DNA of 64,000 nt from Miltoncostaea sp963762825 (GTDB lineage: Bacteria > Actinomycetota > Thermoleophilia > Miltoncostaeales > Miltoncostaeaceae), in NCBI GenBank assembly GCA_963762825.1, contig CAVXLZ010000002.1, positions 992,001 to 1,056,000 on the forward strand, read 5' to 3'. Under the pieces are notes generated by a model. It saw only the letters and a program-made list of their open reading frames with translations, was not told the origin of the DNA and made no database searches. How positions within the stretch are numbered: position 1 is the stretch's first letter; each line of letters opens with the position of its first letter. Positions 17,780 to 27,546 of the stretch are shown in pieces. The position numbers and the translations under genes were made by a program.

Positions 17780-19320
17780 CAGTGGCGGAAGTGGCGGCGG
17801 CCGGTGACGACCATCGAGACCCCGGCCGCGTCGCACGCGGCGAAGACCTCGTCGTCCCGGATCGAGCCTCCCGGCTGGATGATGGCCTTCACGCCGGCCT
17901 CCACCGCCGCCTCGGGGCCGTCGGCGAACGGGAAGAAGGCGTCGCTGGCGAGAACGGCCCCCGCGGCCGGGCTCTGGGCCTTCTGCAGCGAGAGCCGCAC
18001 CGAATCGACCCGGCTCATCTGCCCTGCGCCGACGCCCACCGTCGCCAGGTCGCGCGCGAGCACGATCGCGTTGCTCTTGACGTGCTTGGCCACGCGCCAG
18101 GCGAAGAGCAGATCGCCCCACTCCGACTCGCTCGGCGTCCGCTCGGTGACCACGCTCATCAGGTCGCGATCCTCGCTCTCGGCGTCGCGGTCCTGCACCA
18201 GCAGCCCGCCGACCACCCGTCGCATGTCGCGCTCGCCCGGATTGGTGCGTCGCCGGTCGGAGTTCAACATGATCCGGATGTTGGGCTTGCGCGTGAGGGC
18301 GGCGAGCGCCTGGCCGTCGTAGGCGGGGGCGAGGAGCACCTCGACGAACGTCGCCGCCAGGAGCTCGGCGAGCGCGGCGTCGACCGGCCGGTTGACCACG
18401 ATCACCCCGCCGTAGGCCGACACCGGATCGCAGTCGCGGGCGCGCTCGTACGCCTGGCCGATGCCGCTCGCCACAGCGACACCACAGGGGTTGTTGTGCT
18501 TCACGATGACGCAGGCGGGCAGCTCGAACTCGGCGAGCAGCCCGCGGGCCGCGTCCAGGTCGTAGAGGTTGTTGAACGAGAGGGCCTTGCCGTGGAGCTG
18601 CTCGACGCGCCCCAGGAGGTGGGTGCGCGCCCCGCGCTCGGTGTAGTAGGCCCCGCGCTGGTGCGGGTTCTCGCCGTAGCTCACCTCGAGGTGCTTGTCG
18701 AAGCCGAGCAGGATCGTGTCGGGGAACTCGTCGCCCTCCTCGGCGAACCAGTTCGCGATCGCCGCGTCGTACCGGGCGGTGTGCTGGAAGGCGACCCCCG
18801 CCAGGCGGTGGCGCAGCGCGCGGGAGAGCTCGCCGTCTCCCTCGGCGAGCTCCTCGAGCACCTCGGTGTACTGGTCGGGCGAGGTGACCACGCCCACCCG
18901 GGCGTGGTTCTTGGCGGCGGCCCGGATCATCGCCGGTCCGCCGATGTCGATCTGCTCGATCAGCTCGTCGTCGGAGACGCCCCGGCGCTGCACCCACTCC
19001 TCGAAGGGGTAGAGGTTGACCACCACCAGGTCGATCGCCTCGATGCCCGCGGCGGCCATCTGCTCGGCGTCGCCGGCATGGCCGGCCCGGCCCAGGATCC
19101 CGCCGTGGATCCGCGGGTGCAGGGTCTTGACCCGCCCCCCGAGGATCTCGGGGTGCCCGGTGACCTGATCGACCGGCACCACCTCGATGCCCCAGGAGCG
19201 CAGCGACTCGGCCGTGCCCCCGGTCGAGACGATGGTGACCCCGCGCGAAGCGAGGCCGCGGGCGAAGTCCTCGAGCCCGGTCTTGTCCGAGACCGAGACA
19301 AGCGCTCGCGATACCTTCAC
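17779..19320 (-). CDS. purH: Bifunctional AICAR transformylase / IMP cyclohydrolase
   Basis: PurH, 513 residues, catalyses the last two steps of IMP synthesis. The N-terminal cyclohydrolase domain shows SVSDKTGLEDFA, STGGTAESL and TLHPRIHGGIL. The AICAR transformylase domain shows YGENPHQRGAYY, FNNLYDLDAA and the KHNNPCGVAV motif with the catalytic Lys-His pair. Length is normal. GTG 19320 overlaps the purN stop (GTGA). With purN it uses 10-formyl-THF in the same transcript. Confidence 0.97.
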   Translation of the reverse strand: MKVSRALVSVSDKTGLEDFARGLASRGVTIVSTGGTAESLRSWGIEVVPVDQVTGHPEILGGRVKTLHPRIHGGILGRAGHAGDAEQMAAAGIEAIDLVVVNLYPFEEWVQRRGVSDDELIEQIDIGGPAMIRAAAKNHARVGVVTSPDQYTEVLEELAEGDGELSRALRHRLAGVAFQHTARYDAAIANWFAEEGDEFPDTILLGFDKHLEVSYGENPHQRGAYYTERGARTHLLGRVEQLHGKALSFNNLYDLDAARGLLAEFELPACVIVKHNNPCGVAVASGIGQAYERARDCDPVSAYGGVIVVNRPVDAALAELLAATFVEVLLAPAYDGQALAALTRKPNIRIMLNSDRRRTNPGERDMRRVVGGLLVQDRDAESEDRDLMSVVTERTPSESEWGDLLFAWRVAKHVKSNAIVLARDLATVGVGAGQMSRVDSVRLSLQKAQSPAAGAVLASDAFFPFADGPEAAVEAGVKAIIQPGGSIRDDEVFAACDAAGVSMVVTGRRHFRH

Positions 19321-19937
19321 CGGCTCTCCCCCGAGATGATCTGGACCTGGCGCCGATCCGCCGGATCGCGACGCACCCTGCCCGCGGCGAAGAGACGAAC
19401 CGCCTCGGGCACGAGACGGTGCTCCACCTCACGGATGCGTGCCGTCAGCGACTCGGCATCGTCACCGTACATCACGGCCACCGGCTCCTGCAGGATGGGC
19501 GGACCGCCGTCCACGACCTCCTCGGCGAAGTGCACGGTGACGCCCGTGCAGCGCACCCCCCAGGAGAGGGCCTGCTCGATGGCGTGGAGCCCGGGGAAGG
19601 CGGGGAGCATCGACGGGTGGAGGTTGATGACCCGATCGGGGAAGCGGTTGAGGAAGGTGCCCGAGAGGATGCTCATCCAGCCGGCCAGCACCACCAGGCC
19701 GGGGGAGGCGGCCTCCACGACGTCGGCCAGCTCCCGGTCGCGCTCGTCGCGCTCGCGCCCGCTCATGCCGACCACCGCGGTCGCGATGCCCGCCCGCGAG
19801 GCGCGCTCGAGCGCGGGTGCCCCCTCGCGGGAGCTCACCACCAACACGACCTCGATGTCGCCGCCGGGGTCGTGGACGGTGTCGACCAGGCTCTGGAGGT
19901 TCGACCCGCTTCCCGAGACGAGCACCACCACCCGCAT
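19317..19937 (-). CDS. purN: Phosphoribosylglycinamide formyltransferase
   Basis: Folate-dependent GAR transformylase of 206 residues (third step). It begins MRVVVLVSGSGSNLQSL. The formyl-transfer loop carries the catalytic Asn and His in VINLHPSMLPAFPG, and an Asp lies in the GVTVHFAEEVVDGGP segment. The frame is open 36 codons upstream, but ATG 19937 matches the family N-terminus and lies 13 nt past the purM stop. It overlaps purH by GTGA. Confidence 0.95.
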   Translation of the reverse strand: MRVVVLVSGSGSNLQSLVDTVHDPGGDIEVVLVVSSREGAPALERASRAGIATAVVGMSGRERDERDRELADVVEAASPGLVVLAGWMSILSGTFLNRFPDRVINLHPSMLPAFPGLHAIEQALSWGVRCTGVTVHFAEEVVDGGPPILQEPVAVMYGDDAESLTARIREVEHRLVPEAVRLFAAGRVRRDPADRRQVQIISGESR

Positions 19938-19950
19938 CGGCGCCGCGCGC

Positions 19951-20919
19951 TCAGGCACGGACCACCGGACCGGCACCGGGCGCGACCTCTCCCACGGGGC
20001 GTGCGTCGCCGATCGCGGCGATCGCGGCGTCCGCGTCGGCGGCATCCACGATCACGCACATGCCGAGGCCCATGTTGAAGGTGTCCCAGGCGTCCGCATC
20101 TGACACCCGCCCTGTCGCCAGCACGGCCGCGATGGCCGGTCCGGGGTCCCAAGAGCCCGGGCGGAGAACCGCGTGCAGGTGCTCCGGAAGCGCACGCGGG
20201 AGGTTCTCCGGGATCCCGCCGCCGGTGATGTGGGCGGCCGAGCGCACCGCCACACCGGCCTCGGCCAGGCGTGCCATCTCCCGCACGTAGAGCCGGGTGG
20301 GGGCGAGCAGCAGGTCGGGATCGGCCGAGAGGGCTCCCTCGGCGACAAGCGCGCGTACCAACGAGTACCCGTTGGAGTGGATACCCGAGGACGGGATGCC
20401 CACGATGGCGTCGCCGGCGCGCACCCTGTGGCCGCCCAGCATGTCGTCACGCTCCACCACTCCGCAGGCGAAGCCGGCCAGGTCGAAGTGGCCGGGGGCG
20501 TAGAGGCCGGGCATCTCGGCCGTCTCGCCGCCGGCCAGCGCGCAGCCGACCGCCGCGCACGCGTCGGCGATCGAGCGGACCAGCGTCGACCCCTCGTCGG
20601 GGTCGAGCCTCCCCACCGCCAGGTAGTCGAGGAAGACCAGCGGCGAGGCGCCGGTACAGGCGAGGTCGTTGACGCACATCGCCACCAGATCCTGGCCGAG
20701 GCCCTCGATGCACCCGAGCTCCTGTGCGAGCAGGAGCTTGGTGCCGACCCCGTCGGTGCAGGTGACGAGCATCGGCGCCCGCATGCCCGGCGGCAGCGCG
20801 TAGGCGGCCGCGAATCCGGTCTGGCCGCCCGCGATCATCGATGAGATCGCTGCCGTGTGGCGGCGCGCGGCGTCCAGGTCGACCCCGGCGTCGCGGTAGG
20901 AGAGCGACCCGTCCGACAC
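19951..20919 (-). CDS. purM: Phosphoribosylformylglycinamidine cyclo-ligase
   Basis: AIR synthetase, 322 residues, closes the imidazole ring at step five. It has the SYRDAGVDLDA start, TDGVGTKLLLA, the ATP/metal segment GQDLVAMCVNDLACTGA, and GGETAEMPGLY typical of the PurM/SelD/HypE fold. GTG 20919 lies 4 nt after the purF stop. The C-terminal AIR_synth_C domain contains ITGGGIPENLPRALPE. Confidence 0.96.
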   Translation of the reverse strand: MSDGSLSYRDAGVDLDAARRHTAAISSMIAGGQTGFAAAYALPPGMRAPMLVTCTDGVGTKLLLAQELGCIEGLGQDLVAMCVNDLACTGASPLVFLDYLAVGRLDPDEGSTLVRSIADACAAVGCALAGGETAEMPGLYAPGHFDLAGFACGVVERDDMLGGHRVRAGDAIVGIPSSGIHSNGYSLVRALVAEGALSADPDLLLAPTRLYVREMARLAEAGVAVRSAAHITGGGIPENLPRALPEHLHAVLRPGSWDPGPAIAAVLATGRVSDADAWDTFNMGLGMCVIVDAADADAAIAAIGDARPVGEVAPGAGPVVRA

Positions 20920-20923
20920 GGCC

Positions 20924-22372
20924 TCAGACGCCCGCGGGCGCGGGTGCCGTGGGCTCGAATCTCATCTTGAGAGACGAGTCCGGTATCGGGATCGGGTACT
21001 CCCCGGTGAAGCAGGCGCGGCAGAACCTGCCGGCCGGCCGGCCCAGAGCCCGCTGCAGGCCGTCCAGAGAGAGGTAGGCCAGCGAGCGCGCGCCGGTGAG
21101 CTTCGCGATCTCGTCCACGCTGCGCCCCGCCGCGACCAGCTCGGAGCGGTCGGCCATGTCGATGCCGTAGAAGCACGGCCAGAGGATCGGGGGGCTCGAG
21201 ATGCGCATGTGCACCTCCTTGGCGCCCGCATCGAGCAGCATCGCCACGATCTGGCGCGTGGTGTTTCCGCGCACGATCGAGTCGTCGACCACGAGGAGGC
21301 GCTTGCCGGCGATCACCGCGGGAAGCGGGTTGAACTTCAGCCGGATCCCGTGCTGGCGCAGGGTCTGATCGGGCTGGATGAAGCTGCGTCCGACGTAGCG
21401 GTTGCGCACCACCGCCTCGGCGTAGGGGATGCCCGACTCCTGGGCGTACCCGATGGCCGCGGGGGTGCCGCTGTCGGGCAGCCCGACCACGAGATCGGCC
21501 TCCGCCGGGCTCTCGCGGGCGAGTTCGGCCCCCATCGCCTGGCGGTCCTGCCAGACCGTTCCGCCGTCCATCTGGCTGTCGGGACGGGCGAAGTAGATGT
21601 GCTCGAAGACGCACAGGCGCCCGCCCTTCGAGGGCATCGCCTGGCGGCTCTCCACACCGTCCATCGTCAGGCGCACCGCTTCGCCGGGCAGGACGTCGCG
21701 CACGAAGTCGGCCCCGATCTGGTCGAGCGCGCAGGTCTCCGACGCGACGCACCAGCCGTCGTCGTCCACCCGCCCGAGCACGAGCGGCCGCACGCCGTGC
21801 GGATCGCGGAACGCCACGAGCTCGCTGCCCGAGATGGCCACCACCGAGTAGGCGCCGATCAGCCTGGGCATCACCGAACATGCGGCGGCCAGGAGGCTTC
21901 CCTCCTCGATGGCCAGCATCGCGGCGACGATCTCCGAATCGGTGCTGGCGCGCAGGTCGACCCCGGCCATCTCCATCTCGGAGCGCAGCGCGCCGGTGTT
22001 GGTGAGGTTGCCGTTGTGTCCCAGGGCCACGATTCCGCCGCCGCGTGTGTGGGTGACCGGCTGGGCGTTGTCCCACTTGTTGGCGCCGGTGGTCGAGTAG
22101 CGGACGTGGCCGATGGCGGCGCCACCGGTCAGGCTGCGCAGGGATGGCTCGTCGAAGACCGCCGAGACCAGCCCGAGGTCGCGCTGCACCGTCACCTGGC
22201 CCTCGTCGCTCACCGCGATCCCGGCGCTCTCCTGGCCGCGGTGCTGGAGGGCGTGGAGCGCGTAGAACGACAGGCGCGCGACCTCCCGTCCGGGGGCGAC
22301 CACGCCGAAGACGCCGCACTCCTCCTTCGGGCGGTCGTCGTCCACCGGCGCCGTCGCGGCCTCGTCTCTCAT
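20924..22372 (-). CDS. purF: Amidophosphoribosyltransferase
   Basis: PurF, 482 residues, commits PRPP to purine synthesis by making phosphoribosylamine. A propeptide of about 18 residues precedes the Ntn nucleophile Cys19 (EECGVFGV), implying autocatalytic processing. The glutaminase domain shows ALQHRGQESAGIAV and GHVRYSTTG. The PRPP-binding loop is LLVVDDSIVRGNTTR. The C-terminal Cys-rich FCRACFTGEYP and upstream cysteines are those of the Fe-S-bearing Bacillus/actinobacterial type. ATG 22372 overlaps the purL stop by ATGA. Confidence 0.97.
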   Translation of the reverse strand: MRDEAATAPVDDDRPKEECGVFGVVAPGREVARLSFYALHALQHRGQESAGIAVSDEGQVTVQRDLGLVSAVFDEPSLRSLTGGAAIGHVRYSTTGANKWDNAQPVTHTRGGGIVALGHNGNLTNTGALRSEMEMAGVDLRASTDSEIVAAMLAIEEGSLLAAACSVMPRLIGAYSVVAISGSELVAFRDPHGVRPLVLGRVDDDGWCVASETCALDQIGADFVRDVLPGEAVRLTMDGVESRQAMPSKGGRLCVFEHIYFARPDSQMDGGTVWQDRQAMGAELARESPAEADLVVGLPDSGTPAAIGYAQESGIPYAEAVVRNRYVGRSFIQPDQTLRQHGIRLKFNPLPAVIAGKRLLVVDDSIVRGNTTRQIVAMLLDAGAKEVHMRISSPPILWPCFYGIDMADRSELVAAGRSVDEIAKLTGARSLAYLSLDGLQRALGRPAGRFCRACFTGEYPIPIPDSSLKMRFEPTAPAPAGV

Positions 22373-24549
22373 GCGAGCGCCTCCGGCAGTCCCCGCTCGT
22401 AGGCCTCGCGGGCCCGGTCGACCGGCAGCGACACATCGGAGTCGGCGACTCGCATCACGATCGCGTCGCCCCCCACCACGCCGAGGCGTCGGATCTGGAT
22501 CGGCTCGCCCTCGGCGCCCATGTCGCAGAACCGCGCGATGAGATCCTCGTCCGGCGGCAGGGTCACGAGCATCCGCCCGCCGCCCTCTCCGAACATCACC
22601 TCGTCATCGCGGCGGCCGGGGCCGACCCGGGTCGTGACGCCCACCCCGCCCGCCATGGCGCACTCGGCCAGCGCCACCGCCAGGCCGCCGCCAGAGACGT
22701 CGTGCGCGCTGTGGAGCATCCCCTGCTCGGCCGCTCTCAGAACCAGTTCGATCGCGGCCACCTCACGGCTGACATCGATTTCGGGAAGTGCACCTCCGGG
22801 CGACGCCGCGTATTCGCTCGCGTCGAGGACGCCATCATCGCCGATCAGCAGGACGACGTCTCCCGCAGCCGCGAAGCCGTGGCCGACGCTGGCGTCGGCC
22901 CGCTCCAGCACCCCCATCATCCCGACGACCGGGGTCGGGAGGATCGCGCGCGTCGCGCTCTCGTTGTAGAGCGACACGTTGCCCGAGACTACCGGCACTC
23001 CGAGGGCTGTCAGCGCCTCCGCCATGCCGGCGATCGCCTCGGCCAGCCGCCAGCCGGTGGAGGCCTTCTCCGGGTTCGCGAAGTTGAGGCAGTCGGTGGC
23101 CGCGACCGGCCGGGCGCCGACGCACGCGAGGTTGCGGGCGGCCTCCAGCACGCTCGCCCGTCCTCCTCCGCGGGGATCGATCTCGCAGTGGCGCTCGGCG
23201 CAGTCGGTGGTGAGCGCGATCGCCCGCTCCGATTCGGGCAGGCGCACCACCGCCGCGTCGCCCCCCGGGCGGCGGACCGTGTTGGCGCCGACGAGGTGGT
23301 CGTAACGCTCGTAGATCCAGCGCTTGCTCGCGATGTTGGGGCGGGCGAGCAGCTCTGCCCAGGCGCCGGCGAGATCGCCGGGCACGGGGAGGGTGGCCAG
23401 GTCGAGCGGTGGCCCCGCGGGCGCGGGCACGCGAGGCACCTCGTAGACCGGGGCATCGTCGGCCAGGAGGCGCGCGGGCAGGTCCACCACCACCTCGCCA
23501 CCCGAGCGGGCCACGAGGTTCTCGCCCTCGGTCACCGTGCCGATCGCGGTCGCGTCCAGATCCCAGCGCCGGCACACGGCGATCATCGCCTCGAGTCTCT
23601 CGGGAAGCACCACGGCCAGCATTCGCTCCTGGCTCTCCGAGACGAGGATCTCAGCGGGGGCGAGGGTCTCGCGCAGGGGCACGAGATCGAGGTCGATGTC
23701 GAGGCCGACGCCGCCCTTGGCCGCCATCTCGCTGGCCGCGCTGGTCAGCCCTGCGGCGCCGAGGTCCTGCAGTGCCACGAGGGCCCCGCCCTCGGCGAGT
23801 TCCCGGCAGCAGTCCATCAGCTTGCGCTCGGTGAAGGGGTCGCTCACCTGGACCGACGGGCGCTTGTCCTCGTCCTCGTCCAGCTCCGCCGATGCCAGCA
23901 CGCTGGCGCCGCCGATCCCGTCGCGACCGGTGCGGTTGCCGAACAGCACCAGCGCGTTGCCGGTGCCCTGGGCCGCGGCGCGCAGGATGCCGCCGGGGCC
24001 GACGATCCCCACGCACATCGCGTTGACCAGGCACGACTCCTCGTAGCGGTCGTCGAACGACACCTCGCCGCCGACGGTCGGCACCCCGATGCAGTTGCCG
24101 TAGTGCCCGATGCCGGCCACCGAGCGGGTGAACAGGTGGCGGCTGCGGGCGCTGGTCAACTCGCCGAAGCGCAGGGAGTCGAGCAGGGCGATCGGCCGGG
24201 CGCCCATGGCGATGATGTCGCGCACGATGCCTCCCACGCCGGTGGCGGCCCCCTCGAACGGCTCCACGGCCGAGGGGTGATTGTGGCTCTCGATCTTCAG
24301 CGCCACGGCGATCCCGTCGCCCACATCCACCACCCCGGCGTTCTCACCCGGGCCCTGGAGCACCCGCGGGCTGCTGGTGGGGAAGCCCCGCAACAGGGGC
24401 TTCGAGTGCTTGTAGGAGCAGTGTTCGCTCCACATCAGGCTGAACATGACCAGCTCGGGGTCGCTGGGCGGGCGCCCGAGGAGGTCGGGGATGAGGGCGG
24501 CCTCGTCGTCCGTCAGGCCGAGCTGGCGGTGCAGCGGGATGTCGCTCAT
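22369..24549 (-). CDS. purL: Phosphoribosylformylglycinamidine synthase subunit PurL
   Basis: FGAM synthetase large subunit, 726 residues, of the small three-component type that works with PurS and PurQ. Motifs include FSLMWSEHCSYKHSKP near the N-terminus, KIESHNHPSAVEPFEGAATG, and DLGAAGLTSAASEMA. The second half repeats the PurM-like fold (SGNVSLYNE, HDVSGGGLAVALAE). ATG 24549 overlaps the purQ stop (ATGA); an open frame upstream of it is antisense noise. Steps 1-5 of the pathway are thus encoded within this transcript. Confidence 0.97.
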   Translation of the reverse strand: MSDIPLHRQLGLTDDEAALIPDLLGRPPSDPELVMFSLMWSEHCSYKHSKPLLRGFPTSSPRVLQGPGENAGVVDVGDGIAVALKIESHNHPSAVEPFEGAATGVGGIVRDIIAMGARPIALLDSLRFGELTSARSRHLFTRSVAGIGHYGNCIGVPTVGGEVSFDDRYEESCLVNAMCVGIVGPGGILRAAAQGTGNALVLFGNRTGRDGIGGASVLASAELDEDEDKRPSVQVSDPFTERKLMDCCRELAEGGALVALQDLGAAGLTSAASEMAAKGGVGLDIDLDLVPLRETLAPAEILVSESQERMLAVVLPERLEAMIAVCRRWDLDATAIGTVTEGENLVARSGGEVVVDLPARLLADDAPVYEVPRVPAPAGPPLDLATLPVPGDLAGAWAELLARPNIASKRWIYERYDHLVGANTVRRPGGDAAVVRLPESERAIALTTDCAERHCEIDPRGGGRASVLEAARNLACVGARPVAATDCLNFANPEKASTGWRLAEAIAGMAEALTALGVPVVSGNVSLYNESATRAILPTPVVGMMGVLERADASVGHGFAAAGDVVLLIGDDGVLDASEYAASPGGALPEIDVSREVAAIELVLRAAEQGMLHSAHDVSGGGLAVALAECAMAGGVGVTTRVGPGRRDDEVMFGEGGGRMLVTLPPDEDLIARFCDMGAEGEPIQIRRLGVVGGDAIVMRVADSDVSLPVDRAREAYERGLPEALA

Positions 24550-25184
24550 GCGATCAGCCCCGCGAGCACCAGCCGTCCGTCGGTGGATCCCAGCAGCGCG
24601 TCGCAGGCCTCTTCGGGGTGCGGCATGAGCCCCATCACGTTGCCGGCCTCGTTGGCCACTCCCGCCACCGCGTCGGTCGATCCGAGCAGGTTGTCGCGGT
24701 AGCGCAGCACGACCCGCGCAGCCGCCGGGTCGCCGTACCAGGCGCCCTCGTTGTTCTTGATCGGGATCGAGATCACCGCTCCGGCCTGCAGTCCTGACGT
24801 CCAGGGCGTGCCCGGGTCCGCCACCTCGAGGTCCATCTGGCGGCATACGAACGAGAGCGTCGCGTTGCGCCGCAGGACGCCGGGTAGCAGCCCCGCCTCG
24901 CAGAGCACCTGGAAGCCGTTGCAGATCCCCACCACGCGTCCGCCCGCGTCGGCGTGGCGGCGTACCGCGGTCATGACCGGCGCGCGGCTCGCGATGGCTC
25001 CGCAGCGCAGGTGATCGCCATACGAGAAGCCGCCCGGCAGCAGCACGGCGTCGGTGCCCGCGGGCAACTCCGCGTCGGCGTGCCACGCCTCCGCGGGCGT
25101 CGCCCCGAGCCCCTCGAGCGCCCGCGCGGCGCTGTCGTGGTCGAGCGATCCGGGGAAGCGCAGCACCGCGACCGTGGCGCTCAC
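24546..25184 (-). CDS. purQ: Phosphoribosylformylglycinamidine synthase glutaminase subunit PurQ
   Basis: Class I glutamine amidotransferase of 212 residues that supplies ammonia to PurL. The nucleophile is the Cys of GICNGFQVLCEAGLLPG; the His and Glu of the triad are in LMPHPEEA. GTG 25184 gives the family start SATVAVLRFPGS and overlaps the purS stop (GTGA). Confidence 0.96.
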   Translation of the reverse strand: MSATVAVLRFPGSLDHDSAARALEGLGATPAEAWHADAELPAGTDAVLLPGGFSYGDHLRCGAIASRAPVMTAVRRHADAGGRVVGICNGFQVLCEAGLLPGVLRRNATLSFVCRQMDLEVADPGTPWTSGLQAGAVISIPIKNNEGAWYGDPAAARVVLRYRDNLLGSTDAVAGVANEAGNVMGLMPHPEEACDALLGSTDGRLVLAGLIA

Positions 25185-25414
25185 CTCACCTCCACGGAGT
25201 AGTCCTCGATCAGGGCGTTCGCGAGCAGCTGCTCGCACATCGCCCGGGCCTGGCCCGCAGGGTCGTCGCCCGCGATGGCCAGCTCGATGCGCTTGCCGAT
25301 CCGCACCTCGCCGACGCCACCGAAGCCGAGTTGCCCGAGCGCTCCGGCCACCGCCTGGCCCTGCGGGTCGAGGACGCCCTGCTTGGGCATCACGGTCACG
25401 ATCACCTGCGTCAC
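25181..25414 (-). CDS. purS: Phosphoribosylformylglycinamidine synthase subunit PurS
   Basis: PurS, 77 residues, the structural bridge between PurL and PurQ. It shows the VTVMPKQGVLDPQGQAV start, GEVRIGKRIEL in the middle and the LLANALIEDYSVE end. It starts at GTG 25414, overlapping the purC stop by GTGA, and ends overlapping purQ by GTGA. An open frame extends well upstream but is antisense to the purC frame. Confidence 0.95.
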   Translation of the reverse strand: MTQVIVTVMPKQGVLDPQGQAVAGALGQLGFGGVGEVRIGKRIELAIAGDDPAGQARAMCEQLLANALIEDYSVEVR

Positions 25415-26250
25415 TCGCTCACCTCCGTGATGCGCCTGTGCGCTTCGATGTACCGGGCCCGCGTGCCCTCGACCACCTCGTAGGGCAGCTCGGGCGGCGG
25501 GGAGGAGCGGTCCCACCCGATCGCGTCGAGCCAGTCGCGCAGGTACTGTTTGTCGAACGAAGGCGGGCTCTGGCCGGGCGACCATTCGTCGGCGGGCCAG
25601 AGGCGCGAGGAGTCGGGGGTGATCGCCTCGTCCCCCAGACTCAGGCGCCCTTCGGCGTCGAATCCGAGCTCGAACTTGGTGTCGGCCAGCACGATCCCGG
25701 CCGCCGCGCAACGCCCGGCCGCGCGGGCGTAGAGGGCGAGGGTGACCCGCTCGGCCTCGGCCAGCACCTCGGAGCCGACGATATCGGCCGCCTCCTCCCG
25801 GCTGATGTTGATGTCGTGACCCTCGACGGCCTTGGTCGCGGGGGTGAAGATCGGCTCCGGCAGACGGTCGGCCTGGCGCAGGCCGGGGGGCAGGTCGTGC
25901 CCGCAGACGGCGCCGCTCTCTTGGTAGTCGTTCCAGCCGGAGCCCACCAGGTAGCCGCGTGCGACGCACTCGATCGGCAGCATCTGCAGCCGCCGCACCA
26001 GCATCGCCCGGTCCCCGACCACCTCGATCAGGTGGTTGGGGACGATGTCGGCGGTCCGCCGGAACCAGAACTCGGACAGCGCCGTCAGGATCCGCCCCTT
26101 GTCGGGGATCGGCGTCGGCATGATCCAGTCGTAGGCCGAGATGCGGTCGGTGGCCACGATCAGCAGGCGACCGTCATCCACCTCCCGCACCTGGCGGACC
26201 TTGCCCTCGAGGATGATCGGGTAGTCGGTGACGGCGCCGAAGACCGTCAT
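25411..26250 (-). CDS. purC: Phosphoribosylaminoimidazole-succinocarboxamide synthase
   Basis: SAICAR synthetase, 279 residues, joins CAIR and aspartate (step seven). Conserved stretches are GKVRQVREVDDGRLLIVATDR, YDWIMPTPIPDKG, IECVARGYLVGSGW and ADTKFELGFD. The substrate of this step needs AIR carboxylation by PurE/PurK, which are not encoded in the window. ATG 26250 overlaps the purB stop (ATGA). Confidence 0.96.
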   Translation of the reverse strand: MTVFGAVTDYPIILEGKVRQVREVDDGRLLIVATDRISAYDWIMPTPIPDKGRILTALSEFWFRRTADIVPNHLIEVVGDRAMLVRRLQMLPIECVARGYLVGSGWNDYQESGAVCGHDLPPGLRQADRLPEPIFTPATKAVEGHDINISREEAADIVGSEVLAEAERVTLALYARAAGRCAAAGIVLADTKFELGFDAEGRLSLGDEAITPDSSRLWPADEWSPGQSPPSFDKQYLRDWLDAIGWDRSSPPPELPYEVVEGTRARYIEAHRRITEVSE

Positions 26251-27546
26251 AGGGCCGCGACCCTCTCCATCACCTCGGGGACGTGGCGGGTGTACCAGGA
26301 GGGGTCGAGCAGGCCGGCGAGATCGTCCGCGCAGATCACTGCCGTGACCTCCGCGTCGGCGGCCAGCAGATCGCCGAGCCGCCGCCCCTCGTCCCAGGCC
26401 CTCATCGCGTTGCGCTGCACGAGGGCGTAGGCCTGCTCGCGGGTGAGGCCGCGCTCCACCAGGCCCAGCAGCACGCGCTGCGAGAAGACCAGGCCGTGCG
26501 AGGATTCGAGCACGGCGAGCATCCGCTCCCGGCTCACCACGAGACCCTCCATCAGGCTCCGGCTCTTGTGGAGCATGTAGTCGAGTGCGAGGAAGGCGTC
26601 GGGGAGGATGATCCTCTCGACCGATGAGTGCGAGATGTCGCGCTCGTGCCAGAGGGCGACATCCTCGAGCGCCGCGACGGCGTGGCCGCGCACGACGCGG
26701 GCGATGCCGGAGATCCGCTCGGCCGTGATCGGGTTGCGCTTGTGGGGCATGGCCGAGCTGCCCTTCTGGCCGGCCGTGAACGCCTCCTCGGCCTCGCGCA
26801 GCTCGGTGCGCTGCAGGTGGCGCAGCTCGGTGGCGAGGCGGTCGAGCGAGCTGGCGGCGACGGCCATCGCGCAGACCAGCTGGGCGTGGCGGTCGCGCGC
26901 CACCACCTGGGTGGCGACCGGCTCGCCGGCGATGCCGAGCTCGGCGAGCACCGAGGCCTCGATCGCCGGGTCGAGCATCGCGTAGGTGCCGACGGCGCCC
27001 GAGAGCTTGCCCACCGACGCCCCGCGGATCGCGTCGGCGAGGCGCTCCTCGTTGCGCCGGCTCTCGAGGGCGTGGCCGGCGAGCTTCAGGCCGAAGGTCG
27101 TGGGCTCGGCGTGGATGCCGTGGGTGCGGCCCACGCACGAGCGTGTCCGCGTGGCGCCAGAGCCAGCGTCGCGCAGCGTCGCGGTCAGAGCCGCCTGCTC
27201 GGCCAGCAGCAGCTGGCCCGAGCGCCGGATCGCCAGCGCGAGCCCGGTGTCGAGCACGTCGGAGGAGGTCATGCCGTAGTGGATCCAGCGCGAGGCCGGC
27301 CCGACGCGCTCGTTGACGTCGGTGAGGAAGGCGACGACGTCGTGGTTGGTGGTCTTCTCGAGCTCCAGCGTGCGCTCCACCGAGAAGCCGGCGCCGGCCT
27401 CGATCGCGGCGAGGTCGTCGGCCGGGATCACGCCCCTTCGCGGCCCAGGCCCGGCAGACGGCCAGCTCCACCTCGAGCCAGCGCGCGAGCTTGGCCTCCT
27501 CGGTCCAGAGCGCCGCCATGGCCGCGCGCGAGTAGCGCGGGATCAC
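26247..27546 (-). CDS. purB: Adenylosuccinate lyase (one frameshift)
   Basis: PurB, about 432 residues, removes fumarate in step eight of IMP synthesis and in AMP synthesis. The family signature is GSSAMPHKRNPI, and the catalytic His is in HYGMTSSDVLDT. The gene starts at GTG 27546 (VIPRYSR, overlapping the purD stop as GTGA) and runs to WAAKG. The frame then breaks at the C run 27433-27436 (plus-strand C's). Dropping one base gives WAAKGVIPADDLAAIE and joins the two halves, so this is a +1 insertion, probably an assembly error. Total length is a multiple of three plus one. Confidence 0.93.
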